DNA of 64,000 nucleotides from Shinisaurus crocodilurus (GCA_021292165.1 CM037877.1:8361980-8425979); one strand, 5' to 3'; counted from the stretch's first letter, positions 21,352 through 32,125 are shown. Translations and numbers: made by a program. The notes: generated by a model not told the origin, from the letters alone.

Positions 21352-21786
21352 TCAGTTTAAAGCCCTCCTGATTAAGTTCCTCATGCTGTGGCCAAACACA
21401 TTCTTCCCAGTCCTTGTGAGGTGCAACCCATCCTTTGCCAGCAGTCCATCTTCCAGGAAGCGTAGCCCGTGGTCCCAGAATCCAAATCCCTCATGTCGGC
21501 TCCACCTTCGTAGCCAGTCATTCACTCGGAGTATTTTTCTTTCCCTTTCTATGCCTCTTCCAAGTACTGGAAGGATGGATGAGAAAACTATCTGGGCCCC
21601 GAAGTTCTTGAGTTCCCTTCCCAGCTCTTCAAAGTCTGCCGTGATTTCTTTGTAACTCCGCTTGGCAGTATCATTTGTACCCACGTGGAAGAGAAGAAAG
21701 GGGTATGTGTCGGTGGGCTGCATGAGCCTCGGCAGCTGCTCTGTCACATCCTTAATCCGTGCCCCAGGGAGACAGCACACCTGGCG
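21352..21786 (-). CDS. CR1 ORF1, C-terminal esterase (SGNH hydrolase-like) domain, 5' truncated
   Basis: The 142-residue frame matches the esterase domain known from ORF1 of some CR1 and L2 elements. Residues 34-37 are GTND (hydrolase block III) and residues 117-120 are DGLH, the Asp-x-x-His catalytic block, followed by LTRTGK. The N-terminal part with the nucleophilic serine is lost at the 5' truncation, so the protein could not be catalytic. It lies about 40 bp upstream of the inferred ORF2 start. Its role in retrotransposition is not settled. Confidence 0.8.
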   Translation of the reverse strand, partial: RQVCCLPGARIKDVTEQLPRLMQPTDTYPFLLFHVGTNDTAKRSYKEITADFEELGRELKNFGAQIVFSSILPVLGRGIERERKILRVNDWLRRWSRHEGFGFWDHGLRFLEDGLLAKDGLHLTRTGKNVFGHSMRNLIRRALN

Positions 21787-21947
21787 AGTCCTTCATCTCT
21801 CAGTGGCATAGATACTGTTGACCACAGTATCCTCCTGGACTGCCTCCATAAATTGGGAGTTGGGGACACAGTTTTACAATGATTCGGCTCTTACTTACGA
21901 GGTCAGTTCGGGAGAATAACATTGGGTGACTTGGCCGCCTGACAGTT

Positions 21948-22095
21948 TATTTATTTATTTATTTATTTGAAACATTTTTATACTGCTCTTCAGCCAAAAG
22001 GGCTCCCAGAGCAGCTTACATATAATCAGTTAGCAAGACAGTCCCTGCCCGCAGGCTTACAATCTAAAAAGACATGACACTCAAGGAAAAAGGAA
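21948..22095 (-). repeat. SINE-like retroposon with (AAAT)n tail
   Basis: In minus sense it has ATTGTAAGCCTGCGGGCAGG, GACTGTCTTGC and GAGCAGTATAAAAATG, ending in AAATAAATAAATAAA. It matches the plus-strand copy at 42102-42262. It is inserted in the L2 of this nest; L2 coding sequence resumes by about 22100. The founder RNA is not identified. Confidence 0.65.
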
Positions 22096-22410
22096 TGGGG
22101 AGAGAAGAAGGGGAGCCACAGAGCATGATTTTGTCCCTAATGTTATTTAATATCTATATGAAGCCACTGGAAGTGGTCATTAGGAGATTTGGGGCAAAGT
22201 GTCACCAGTATGCTGATGACCATCAGCTCGATTTCTCTGTAAGATCTGAATCAGAAGAGACAGTGCATGTTCATTACTGGTGTGCCTGGATGCAGTTATG
22301 GCTTAGATGAGGACTAATAAACCAATATTGTATGTATGTTTTTATGTAAACCACTTAGAGACCTTAGGATATCAAGCTGTATATACCGGTAAATAGTTTT
22401 AATGCATGAA

Positions 22411-22464
22411 TAGATGGATGGATGGATGGATGCATGAATGCATGAATGAATGAATGAATGAAAT
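22411..22464. repeat. (GGAT)n/(GAAT)n microsatellite
   Basis: Tetranucleotide units GGAT, then GCAT, then GAAT, run in tandem. Confidence 0.9.
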
Positions 22465-22479
22465 TACACCTGCCACCTG

Positions 22480-23870
22480 CTGGGACTCCTGGAGGGGTGA
22501 TTATTGCCATCACCCAGACAGCAAAGTAGGTGGTAGTAATGGCTAAAAAAGATGAGGGGACACTTTTGAGCTCCCCCAATCTCCCACTTTCAACCTAAAG
22601 AATGGTGTGAATAACATTCAACTCAAGTTTAATCTTAACTGGCATAGCATATCCACCAACATTTCACAGATGGATTTGTGCAACCCATATTCTTCCATCT
22701 GTTTCTCCATATATACAAGGTGTGTGTTTTGGATTTTGTATGGAATAACATTCAGTCTTGTGAATCTCCCCATCACCCACTTCCATTTAAACTGGTATAC
22801 CCCCCCTGACATAGGTTAACGAGCTCATTGATGGAACTAGGCCTGTTTCATGCGTGCATTTTTAGCTTGAAATTTCCAAATGACCCCCATATTTCCCCCC
22901 CACATGCACCTAACCTCTAAAAACTCAAACTCCTTCTCTCAAGAAGTTACCCTTCCCTAATTGAAATCTCCTCGTGTTCAAGAACATCTGTATAGGGTTT
23001 GTTTCATTCAGTGTGTTCCAGTAATGACAACCTCAAAGTGGGGCATCTGTTGGGATTAATGAGTAGCTGTTGTTAATGGCCCTCGATTGTACATTGGGCC
23101 ATCAACTCCTCTGAACCCCTCATTAATCCCCAGGAACCAGCTTGATTTTGATCATTACTGCTTGAAAACAAACACTTCTAGGGACCTTAGAAGGTTCCTT
23201 TTCATTTATATTCTAGCCAAATCCATTCTTAGGAGTCGGGCTCTCATCAGAAGACAGAGAAGCTGGAGTCTTAGAGATAGGGGAGGGGGGGCAGGACACT
23301 TTGCTGTGAAGACATATTAAATCTAAAGAAATCCAAAGACTCTTGAAATGTTATTTTTTTCCAGAGTTTGCTTTGAGATTTGTATTTTTGGACATAATGA
23401 GCCTTTTGCTTTGTAAACAGCTACAAATTGCTTTAAGGGCTTCTGTTGTCATTGATTCAAGTTCAATGCAAGGAGCATTTAAACTGGTGGATGCTGACTA
23501 CATAGAACTTTAAGTGATATTGGGTCAGCAATTACTAAGAACATATTTCCCCACGGTTTAAATTTTTTAACTTTTTTTTTTTAAAAAAAACATCACTGAC
23601 TTTTTGTTTCGTTTTGTTTCCACTTTAAAGTTTGAGAGGTTGGTTCAGGAAAACATTTGTTAAGCCAGAACTATGCCATCCAAACAAGGCAGCAAATGAT
23701 GAATATTGTAATTTTTAAAGGCAGTGCTTATCATGGCAGTCAAATTGCTAAAAAGAACAGCACACAAATGTAGAGGAATCTGGTCACAGAATGATAGAAC
23801 TGTACAGCAGATTTAAAATTCTAGAACTGTCTCCCTGCAGCAGTTACGGGAGAAAGGAAATTCAGAGACT
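22480..23870. other. No gene seen
   Basis: The block is mixed and AT-rich, with a poly-T/poly-A tract near 23571-23590. Several reading frames of 60-80 codons lack family signatures. Confidence 0.4.
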
Positions 23871-23878
23871 TCATTGGG

Positions 23879-24789
23879 CAGTGATGACGAACCTATGGCA
23901 CGGGTGCCACAGCTGGCACGCAGGGACCTCTCTGTGGGCACTCGAGCCATTGGTCACCAGATCGCGAAAAGACCGTCCCCTTCTGCAAAACACTAATGAT
24001 TTTGTTCTTTCTCACAGTGTGGAACAGAATGATTTTATTCTAGAATTCCTGTTACAGAATTCTTTTCTACATTGTTATCACATTTAAAAGATTTTGAAGA
24101 ATGATGCACAGAGCATGGCTTGGATGTAAAGCCCTAACAGTTGACCCGAGTGCTGCATGTGTTGCTCTCAAACTAACAGAGTATGAGCCAAGGTTTGACA
24201 AATTATCAGCATGCATGCAATAGCAAAAATCACATTAATTGTGCAAAAGCATGCCCAATGCAAACTTTTACCTAATGCAGAGTTTGCAGTCCAAGACATA
24301 AAGTGTTTAAAATGTGTAAAGCACATTTAGTTTTCTTGTTTATCTTGCTCATCCTAGTACAGGTTGACTTTTACTTTTACTAATCCGACACCTGTAGAAG
24401 CAGGGAAAGGACCCGGGGTAAAGCTTGCCCCATACAATTTCAGTCTGGCATATAATCATATTACAAGTTGAGATACAAAAATACATGTGCCTAATTATTT
24501 AAAAAGTTTGTATAAATTCCCTTCAGGCTATGTGTACAATGTAGTACTATAATAATATTTTGAGTAGATTTTTTTTAACAAAAAACTGTTTGCATCATTG
24601 AAAGCTCTGTTATTGTGTTTTTCTTTTAAGACAAAAGATGTTAATTAGTTTGGACAACTGTATGAGTTGTTTTTCTAAAACTAAAACCTCGGTATTCAGG
24701 TTTAATTGCAGTGTCGGCACTTTGAAATAAATAAGTTGGTTTTGTGTCGCAGTTTGGGCACTCGGGCTCAAAAAGGTTCGCCATCACTG
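23879..24789. mobile_element. hAT-like element (911 bp), 8-bp TSD
   Basis: The termini are CAGTGATGACGAACC and GGTTCGCCATCACTG, 15-bp inverted repeats with one mismatch. The flanking 8-mers TCATTGGG (23871-23878) and TCATAGGG (24790-24797) differ at one position. Subterminal words CGGGTGCCAC and GGGCACTCGGGC are partly inverted. No transposase frame is recognisable, so the copy is non-autonomous. Confidence 0.88.
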
Positions 24790-24799
24790 TCATAGGGTG

Positions 24800-25380
24800 T
24801 CCATTTGGCCTACTTTACAGAACACAATCCTCAATTTGAAGGCATTATCTATTTCAGTGGTGCATAACCTTTTTCGTTCCCTAGGGCCTCATCGGATGTC
24901 TACTTGGATGGTGGGGACTGTGCATACACATGCACACTCACATACAACTCACACAAACCCTTCTCACATGCTCATATACCCCAGCAGCAATAGATCTTGG
25001 TCTTGCAGCAGCACAGTTTTAAGATACTGAAGCCCAACCCAACCACCCAAATGCAATCACCAAGAAAGAAAAAGAAGAAAAAAAAAGAGGGGGGGGGGAA
25101 ATGAACACACATCTAGAAACACACTCTATTGTTTATGCCATAGATCAGGGACCTCCTTCCTAGAGAGTTCCAGAGGCAGGAACATTAAACCACTGCTTCC
25201 TGGGATTCTCTAGGAATGAGGGTTCTGAGTAGGAACCATAGAGTCTATTCCTACAACACCCCACCCCTTCTCCCTTGTTTTCATCAGAAGATGATGGGAG
25301 ATCTGGGGGCTGCCAGTCAGGGCTTGAGGGGGGCATGTGTTTTGCACTCTTGCACTATTTGAAGACCCATCCAGCCCAAG
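24800..25380. other. No gene seen
   Basis: A CAGTGGTGCATAACC word at about 24857 looks like a lone hAT terminus with no partner. There is an A/G-rich tract near 25063-25100. No coding signal is present. Confidence 0.35.
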
Positions 25381-25384
25381 TCTG

Positions 25385-26468
25385 GTTTAAAAATAAGGAC
25401 GCATAGGAAAGGAAAGCAGGGCCTTGAAACTGCCCATCTGCAGTCGCTGTCTGAAACAATACTGGTATAGTGGGCTTCCCCAGTGAGGACACAGGTTACC
25501 AGATGGAAGATGGCCCTGTAAAGGATTCGTTTGACGTGCTTTTCGCTTAGCACGTTTCTCCCTTTCACCTTGCACTCGGGCTTCTTCAAAGTCCATGGAA
25601 CCTTTGTGAAAGGCCAACCTCCAGTTAGATCGTTCATGGGCCAGAGCTTCCCAGTTTTCGATGTTTATATTGCATTTTTTTAGATTAGCCTTATGAATAT
25701 CTTTAAACCTCTTATACTGACCACCGATATTCCGCTTTCCATCCTTGAGTTGGGAATAAAGTAACTGCTTTGGGAGACGGCAGTCAGGCATTCGAACAAC
25801 ATGACCGGTCCACTGAAGTTGGCGTTGAAGGATCATTTTTTCAACGCTAGTAGTCTTTGCTTCTTCCAGTACACTGACATTTGTTCGCCTATCTTCCCAA
25901 GTAATTCACAGGATTTTCCGGAGGCAACGTTGATGAAACCTTTCAAGGAGGTGGAAGTGACGTTTATAGATAGTCCATGTTTCGCAGGCATACAATAAAG
26001 TTGGTAATACAATGGCTTCATAAACCAGTGTTTTGGTCTTCTTACAAATATCCCGATCCTCGGACACTCTATGTTTCATTCGAGAAAACGCGGCACTTGC
26101 GGAGCTCAAACGATGCTGGATTTCACTGTCGATGTTAGCTGTAATGAAAAGATAGCTGCCAAGATAGAGAAAATGATCGACATTTTCCAGTATTGCCCCG
26201 CCAAGCTGGATAGATGGCATCACCAAAGGGTTAATTTGCACTTACTGATGAAGCACTTTGGTTTTTTTGATGTTAAGTAAGAGACCAAGTTTTTTGTATG
26301 CTTCTGCAAAAGCATTTAGGATAGTTTGGAGATCATCCTCTGAATGTGCGGAGACCACATTATCATCAGCATACTGAAGTTCCACAATGAAGGTTGTAAT
26401 TACTTTACTTTTTGCTTTCAGCCTGCTGAGATTAAAAAGCTTTCCATCTGTTCGATATATAATTCCCC
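25385..26468 (-). pseudogene. Non-LTR retrotransposon reverse-transcriptase C-terminal half, inverted 5' segment
   Basis: Minus-strand pieces read, in order: LFNLSRLKAK and QYADDN (the RT catalytic box, near 26370), LEDV-like FLYLGSYL, LLYACETWTIYKRH, FHQRCLRKIL, then QLQWTGHVVRMPDCRLPKQL and QYKRFKD. This is the C-terminal part of a LINE ORF. Frameshifts near 25905 and 26240 break it. The clade is uncertain; it is neither the CR1 nor the L2 seen elsewhere in the window. Its 3' UTR lies on the opposite strand at 26469-26630. Confidence 0.72.
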
Positions 26469-26630
26469 GTGGATCTAGAATTGGCCTCCACAGCCACTTA
26501 CGGACCCATCGCTAGAGTCTACACAATTTCCTTTAGAATTTCCTCCTTTTAAATTTTTTCCTTTTGTAATTTTTTTTATCCTGGAAGACAATCTTACTCG
26601 GTCACGAGTGATCGCCTGATGATGATGACA
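26469..26630 (+). repeat. LINE 3' UTR and tail, sense half of a twin-primed insertion
   Basis: The block GTGGATCTAGAATTGGCC to AGACAATCTTACTCGG to GCCTGATGATGATGA matches the 3' end of the copy at 3234-3440. In that copy the block follows the coding end on the same strand. Here the coding part is inverted immediately upstream, the hallmark of 5' inversion during target-primed reverse transcription. Confidence 0.72.
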
Positions 26631-26859
26631 CAGACACACAGATCACTGGGCTGGCCACAGTCTCCCCATAATGGTGACATCACTCTACATCACATAAAAT
26701 TCCTGAACAGTTAATTGTAATTTTTAAAATATTGAAATATAAAGGACTAAAAACATTTAAAATCAAATTGTACCAATAAAACCTTTGGTCTTATTGGCTG
26801 GTCTTTCACTCAGGAAAGACTAGTTGAAATAAGAATGCCTTTGGCAGGCATCAAAAACA

Positions 26860-27420
26860 AAACAATGTTGACAGCTGTCTGACATCAACTGGCTGGGAAT
26901 TCCACAGAGATGGAGCTAATACACTAAAAGCTCTACTCAGAGTGGACCTAAACCTACCTCAGGCCTATGCAGAATGACCAGGAGCACCTTATCTGATGAT
27001 CTCAGTGACCAGGCAGGTTGAGAAGAGAGAAGGTGTGCTCTCAAGCATCCTGGTCCCAAATTCTTCAAGGCTTTATAAACCAATAACAAAATCTTAAATC
27101 TGGTCCCATACCAAATAGGCAGCCAGTGCAGTTCCTTCAGTAAAGGTGTTACATGCTGAAAAAGGGCAGCCCAGCAGCAAAAGCCAAGCTGCTACATTCT
27201 GGTCTAGCTGCAGTTTCCAGACCATCGTTAAGGACAGCTCCACATACAGCACATTGCAGTAATCCAACTTTGAGGTTACTGGCACCTGTACCACAGTGGC
27301 CAAGCTATCACTGTCCAGGAGAGGACATAGCTGGCATACTAGCCAAACCTGGTAGAAGGCAATCTGAGATGATGCTGTGGCCATTACGGCCTCCAGCAAG
27401 AGAGATGAATGAAGGATGAT
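26860..27420 (-). repeat. L2 LINE C-terminal coding fragment
   Basis: The minus-strand translation contains SKLDYCNVLYVEL, MVWKLQLDQNVAAWLL and LHWLPIW, then FKILLLVYKALKNLGP. These align in order with the C-terminal end of the L2 at 51505-53410 (SHLDYCNAFYVGL, KMVWKLQLVQNTVA, LHWLPVA). Several frameshifts are present and it is inactive. Confidence 0.75.
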
Positions 27421-27439
27421 CACACCCCCCACAGCAGAC

Positions 27440-27535
27440 ACTTTTTTTAGAGCAGAGTTCTGCTGGCTTGGGCATGCTGGGAGTTGTAGGCCAAAAACAT
27501 CTGGGGACCCAAGGTTGTAGAACACTGTTTTAGAG
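27440..27535. repeat. hAT MITE end fragment
   Basis: GGGCATGCTGGGAGTTGTAG then GGCCAAAAACATCTGGGG and AAGGTTGTAGAACACTG match the right end of the hAT MITE at 50665-50937. The left terminus is absent. Confidence 0.6.
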
Positions 27536-27552
27536 AGAGAGGGCAACCCCAT

Positions 27553-27730
27553 CCAGAGCAGGCAATAAGCCTATCTCCCAAGCTCAGGATCCACAAACCC
27601 ACAGGGCCTCCATCTTGCCATGATTTAACTTCAGCTATTGGCTCCCATCCAGCCCATAATTGAGTCCAGGATTGATCCAGGACTCGTACTGCCTCACCTG
27701 ATTCAGATGCCACAGAGAGATAAAGATTTC
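27553..27730 (-). repeat. Old LINE-related dispersed repeat
   Basis: The block with CTCCCATCCAGCCCATAATT and GCCTCACCTGATTCAGATGC reads like a degraded L2-related retroposon on the minus strand. It continues the orientation of the fragment at 26860-27420 but is separated from it by a hAT piece. Confidence 0.4.
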
Positions 27731-27771
27731 TATTTAAATTATACTGATTATTTCTAAATTTGCATCTAATA

Positions 27772-27986
27772 GGGGTGTCTGAGAATTCTGCAATGGATTC
27801 AATTGAGCTCAGATTTCTCTGAATCTGACCTGTGGATTCCTCAATGGACTGGCTTTTTCTGAGTTGTGCAGATTCGGTGGACTTGCGGACTGTTTTGTTT
27901 TGTTTTAACTTTTGTGGGGATTTGCACAAATCCACACTTGTGCTAACGCACATTTGCACAAGTGGGACAAAATACTTTTACATCCC
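27772..27986. mobile_element. GGGATGT-ended MITE (215 bp), TA-flanked
   Basis: The ends TA|GGGGTGTCTGAGAATT and TTTTACATCCC|TA are inverted (GGG-TGT). The interior carries TGGATTCCTCAATGGACTGG and GGGGATTTGCACAAATCC. The closest relative is 63681-63938. It is non-coding and probably mobilised by a Tc1/mariner-like transposase, judging only from the TA target. Confidence 0.62.
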
Positions 27987-27999
27987 TAAAAAAAATATA

Positions 28000-28510
28000 T
28001 GGATGCATGATGGAGCAAAAGATGCCTGAAAATCTGTGAAACACAGAAGGAACACATTTAACAAAATCTGCACAACCCAGCTGTGCAGATACAGTAGCAT
28101 ATACAAACTTAATGCAAATCTGAGTCCTCTTTTCTCCCCTTTTTCCGGTGAGGCATTTCTTCTTTTCGGGTGATATGTAAGTGGCCAAGCTAAAGCCCAA
28201 ATACTAGATACATTTCAGAAGGATACGTTATTTTTATCCTGCTGACCCATTTGGATCCCCTTTATGGTCCCTTCTGAAATTTCACCTAAAGGTTGAAATT
28301 TGAAACAAATTTGGATCCACATCTTGGGGGGGGGGGGGATCTACAGAATTTTGAGAGATACCAAAAGAGCTTAAGTACAGTTAGGGAAATTCCTCAATTC
28401 TTTCAATGCATAGCCATCCACGTTTCAATTCATGCACTAATTGCATTCCCCTAGAGCAGGGGTGTTGAATTGTTTCAGCACAATTCTTTTTCGTAGAAGC
28501 TCTTGGGTCA
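28000..28510. other. No gene seen; MITE debris
   Basis: The region at 28000-28100 has words of the GGGATGT family (GGAGCAAAAGATGCCTGAAA). A G-run sits near 28328, and a lone hAT-like CAGGGGTGTTGAA occurs at 28458. No coding signal is present. Confidence 0.4.
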
Positions 28511-28514
28511 GTAG

Positions 28515-28890
28515 GGATGTGTGAGGAGTTCATTCGGGGGTGGACATCTGGCAAACTAGCTGCGCTCGACCCCCCCCCCAAACGCCATCCCGCTTACCTC
28601 CTTCCCCGGCTCGACTCGCGTCCTCCCGAGTCAAGCCGGGGAAGCGATTTCCGGGTTCCCAACGGGCTGCTTTTTATGTAGAAAATCCCGTACGATATGC
28701 CAAAAGCGGCCACAATTTTGCATACCTTGTGCAAATTGCTCCCACTTTTAATGTATCTTACGGCATTTTCCATGTAAAAAGTGGCCCGCCAGGAACCCAG
28801 AGGTCCGTTGAGTAGCTCAGCATGCGTCTGCTTTCGGCCTGGCTTGGTGGGCGCAGCTGCGGCGTCTGCTGAGGCGGCAGTGGGTCGGGT
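28515..28890. mobile_element. GC-rich foldback MITE (GGGATGTG family)
   Basis: The left end TA|GGGATGTGTGAGGAG is followed by a GC-rich arm with GCTCGACCCCCCCC and CCCCGGCTCGACTCGC. The core has CGGCCACAATTTTGCATACC and GCATTTTCCATGTAAAAAG. It matches the complete relative at 42771-43201. The right end merges with the hAT fragment that follows. Confidence 0.55.
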
Positions 28891-28904
28891 CACCGCGGGA
28901 TCAC

Positions 28905-29202
28905 CCACCACTACTTGGGTGCCACACTCCGATGGTGGGCGGGCCCAAAGGCAAAAGGGGCGGGGCCAAAATACCAAAGATACCGGCCTATTTTAGCTTA
29001 AATCTCTTACTGCCAATAACTAAGACTTAGGAGTGGCATTTTAACCTTTTCGAATGAGTGAAACGAAAACCGCACAAAAGCTGGGAAACCATCAAACAAA
29101 CATTTGTGTGGGGGAAAGGGGCCAGGAGAAGGAAGTGTGGCCAGTTGTGGAACCCCCCAAGAGCCAGATATGGCCCCCGGGCCTGAGGTTCTGCACCATG
29201 GT
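28905..29202 (-). mobile_element. hAT-like MITE (family of 8500-8835)
   Basis: The right end GGGCCTGAGGTTCTGCACCATG is the inverted family terminus. Inside are GGTGGGCGGGCCCAAAGG, TCTTACTGCCAATAACTAAG and CGCACAAAAGCTGGGAAACC, in the reverse order of 8500-8835. The left terminus is lost at the junction with the preceding MITE. Confidence 0.55.
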
Positions 29203-29559
29203 TCTAGGGGGACTGGATTTGCTACTGTCTGAAATGAAATGTAGGACTAGATGGAACTTGGTGTGGTCAGCAGTACAGATCTTGTTATGTATCAACTCAC
29301 ACTCATCTCACATTTATGGAACAGCAAGTTAGTCATCTGAATCAGCCTTCCTTTTCTTTTTCATGGGACCAGCATTCAGCTCAACTGTTTGGCTATGACA
29401 ACATCTCATATGTACATTTCTGAAATGCATTTTTTTTCTTCCCATTTCCACCTACCCCTATGCCTGCACTCCTTTCCCATACACAGAACATAATAGAATC
29501 ACTGCTGCCAAACCCTTCAGCCCATTGGAGTGAAAACCATTCATTTGCTGTCTCAATTT

Positions 29560-29790
29560 TTAAGATGCCAGACTCAGAGTGCGAGAATATTCTCCATGGA
29601 CGTAATGGGACATTTAGCAATTCATTCATTTTCTACACATGCTACTTATTTAGACGCTCAGCGGTTGGCAGCTTTGATGTGGAGTGGTGGAAATTATAAA
29701 GACATTACGTACCATAAAAATATAAATGAAAGAAAACACACGGCCTATTTTATATCAGGGTAAATTGACTAGTGTCAGATGCGGGATATT
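29560..29790. other. Candidate conserved non-coding element
   Basis: This is unique-looking, AT-rich DNA with TTAGCAATTCATTCATTTTC, GGAAATTATAAAGAC and CCATAAAAATATAAATG. It has no transposon signature. Conservation is only inferred from composition. Confidence 0.25.
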
Positions 29791-29799
29791 TTCTTTTAT

Positions 29800-30640
29800 A
29801 AATTATAATAATTGTCAGAGGAAGGTGGTCCCTTGGGTTGAAACACTACCTGGCTGTAATGAAATTGCACAGATTCTGATTTCTGGTTTTTTAAAAAGAG
29901 AGTTTCTGGGAACATTGTACATCCCTCACCACCGTACATGCACACATACGCAGCAGGATTCCTTGTGTATACATTTAAAGGTAGTTTGACACTTCCATCA
30001 CTTTTAGGTACTGAAAGACTGGCATGCATATACCCTCTGTGGACCCAAAGAGTACAAAGTCCACCATGAACAGGGAGTGGGGGCGTCTTCACCAAAGGCT
30101 CCCTGGAACGAGATCTCATTTCAGTGAAAGGCAACCCCAAGCATATCAGAGCTCAGTCATGATATTGAGCTAGAGCTGGGCTGTGAGCAGTGGTCTGAGG
30201 TGACCCAGTAACTATGGGCAGTGGGACCAGCTAGTAGTGAGGACCAAAGACTAAGCCAGAAACACAAGGAAAAGCAGGAGGTAGGGTTGAGAGGGAGCCA
30301 GAGGTCAGGGCTGAAGAGCAATCAGGACTGGAGGGCCAGATCAAAGTTGGGAATGAAGAATAAGCAGGAATACATCAGAACTGAGGAAGACTTGCTGCTT
30401 CCTGCTAGGAACAGGAAGCCATTTGATACTCCTTCTTCTCCAGGAGATCCAACCGCCAGCCTGGGTGGAGAAGCTGCCAGCTGCAGTTCACCACATGCGG
30501 GAATTCAGCAGCTCCTAATAGAATCTAAGTCATTGGATGGGGGGTTCTTAAAGGTGCTAATCTTACGGATCACATCAGCGATGAGAGGCTTCCCCCATTC
30601 CATCTCTTTCTTGTGCCTTTTTTTTTGGTTGATGTTTCTA
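29800..30640. other. No gene recognised
   Basis: A plus reading frame spans 30221-30808, but it reads through the ACC microsatellite into a CR1 fragment and shows no family domain. I treat it as chance. Confidence 0.4.
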
Positions 30641-30641
30641 T

Positions 30642-30687
30642 TATCATCATCATCACCACCACCACCACCACCACCACCACCACCACA
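30642..30687. repeat. (ATC)n(ACC)n microsatellite
   Basis: A trinucleotide run changes from ATC to ACC units. Confidence 0.92.
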
Positions 30688-30691
30688 AACT

Positions 30692-30800
30692 AGTAAGAAT
30701 ATAAGAAGAACCATGCTGGATCAGACCAAAGGTCTCTCTTATCCAGCATTCTGTTCCTACAGTGGCCAACCAGATGCCTGTGGGAATCCCAGAAGTATGA
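30692..30800 (-). repeat. CR1 LINE 3' end fragment, TTCTTATG subtype
   Basis: AAGAATATAAGAAGAACCAT, GGATCAGACCAAAGG and CCAGATGCCTGTGGGAATCC form the reverse complement of the CR1 3' end seen at 270-530. Confidence 0.78.
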
Positions 30801-30809
30801 CTGCATAAA

Positions 30810-31855
30810 TACAATTAAAAAGGGGGGGAAGCACCAAATATGGGACCTGGGGAGGCTCCAAGTACACACAGAAATATATTTATTGAGCCTAACGGTGATC
30901 AAATACTCAAGTTGATTGTGCCTAGGAGTGTCCCTGAAGAACATATTTGAAATGTGTTGACTGTTGAGCTCAATAAACATATTTCTGTTTATGTGGAGGC
31001 TCTGCCCTCCCCCTCCCCCCATGGAAGCCTATTTCACAATAAATCTCTTATGAGTCTTTGTAATTTTTGATACCGCATACTGGCATGGCTAACCCTCTGG
31101 AACAACCACCACCACAGCAACAATGGCAGGATACAAGTATGAATGCAGCCAGAGGTTCTTTCATGATTCTTTTGTTGCAGACGGAAGCCAATTTGAATTA
31201 AAGCAGCAGCCTACTGTATTCTTCTGGTAGCACGTGCCCTTCTGCTCCTGCTATAGCTGTCTAGAATTACAGTATAGGGCTCATCCACAATATTGGGGGG
31301 GGGGAGGAATCAGACAGAAAAATGCAAATGAAGACCCCTTCCACTAATTAGTGTTGGGAACACTCCATTGTGCTCGTCTACACCTCCCGTTAGTTTCTGG
31401 AGGGAATTTCACAGGATAATTTCCTGGTGGACTGTGCTCCTTAAGAAGAGCTCTGGTGCTGCACTGGACCAAAGTCCAGTACGCCATGTCCAATGAATGC
31501 CAGGCAGATGCCTTTGGAAAGCAAGCAGTGTGAGATCTCACTTAATAGCACCCAACATTCTAGAGCTGAGACAGCTTCCTCACCTGACCTTCCCCTTGGT
31601 AGGACGGCCTAAATCATTTGCAGTCCCATCCAGTTCTGCATTATCAAGAGATAAATGGACCACTCATCTGACCAAGTGCAACAGCACGTACATTCATATA
31701 ATACACCCATGCATCCCATCAATGGAACACAAAACGATTCCATTTGGGCCATAGCCTGCCATTTAAAATGGCACTTGTCACTTAATTATAATCAAATCCC
31801 TGTGCAGAGAAGGTGCATTTCCTCACCTCTCAATTTTCCAGGGTGTTCGGAACAG
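30810..31855. other. No gene seen
   Basis: No repeat boundary or coding domain is recognised. A short G-run lies near 31296. Confidence 0.4.
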
Positions 31856-31859
31856 TGCC

Positions 31860-32125
31860 ACAAGTAAGAAAAGGAGAAACTGATTTACCTTGGATTAGTG
31901 TGGGAGAAGGCTAATTGCTCTTTCACCTTATTTTTGCTGTCATTCCTTCGGGGATTAAGCTAAGCCTCGGAGTATGTTTCATCAGGGTAGCTTGGGGATT
32001 ATATTTAGTCTCTCTGTCTATCATCCAGACACTTCCTGTAATGTTGACTAGGATTTTATAAGCCTTACAATTCATCATGCAAGTCCTTTTTAGTCAAATT
32101 TGGTATATTATTCAGGTTACCCAAA
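31860..32125. other. Candidate conserved non-coding element
   Basis: This non-repetitive block has words such as GGCTAATTGCTCTTTCACC, GGGGATTAAGCTAAGCC and ATTTAGTCTCTC. The composition is like vertebrate regulatory DNA. Evidence is weak without alignment. Confidence 0.25.

Larger units (their letters stand above)
18362..21790 (-). mobile_element. CR1 LINE, nearly complete 3' portion (3.4 kb), nested in L2
   Basis: The element runs on the minus strand from a 5' truncation in ORF1 (near 21790) through ORF2 to the CR1 tail (TATGATTCTAAGATTCT at 18362). A 6-bp duplication CTTCAT (18356-18361, 21791-21796) flanks it, and removing it restores L2 sequence. The uninterrupted 913-codon frame marks it as the youngest large insertion in the window. 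It cannot be a full-length source element because ORF1 is truncated. Confidence 0.9.
17330..22320 (+). repeat. L2 LINE remnant, hosting three nested insertions
   Basis: Pieces of one plus-strand L2 ORF are found at about 17330-17404, 18069-18361, 21797-21945 and 22095-22320. Across them the order of L2 reverse-transcriptase regions is preserved: the segment before the polymerase core, QFGV (for QSGF), then STVDHSILLD, and finally LFNIYMKPL and YADDHQLDFS. The interruptions are a solo LTR (17405-18063), a CR1 (18362-21790) and a SINE (about 21948-22090). Stops and frameshifts make it inactive. It is the oldest layer of this nest. Confidence 0.8.

Noticed and set aside
24857..25160. hAT element starting at CAGTGGTGCATAACC
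   Set aside because: No convincing right end or duplication found.
28458..28500. Complete hAT element starting CAGGGGTGTTGAATTG
   Set aside because: No matching inverted end downstream within 1 kb.
30221..30808. 195-codon plus-strand frame as a host gene
   Set aside because: It reads through an ATC/ACC microsatellite into an antisense CR1 end and has no recognisable domain.
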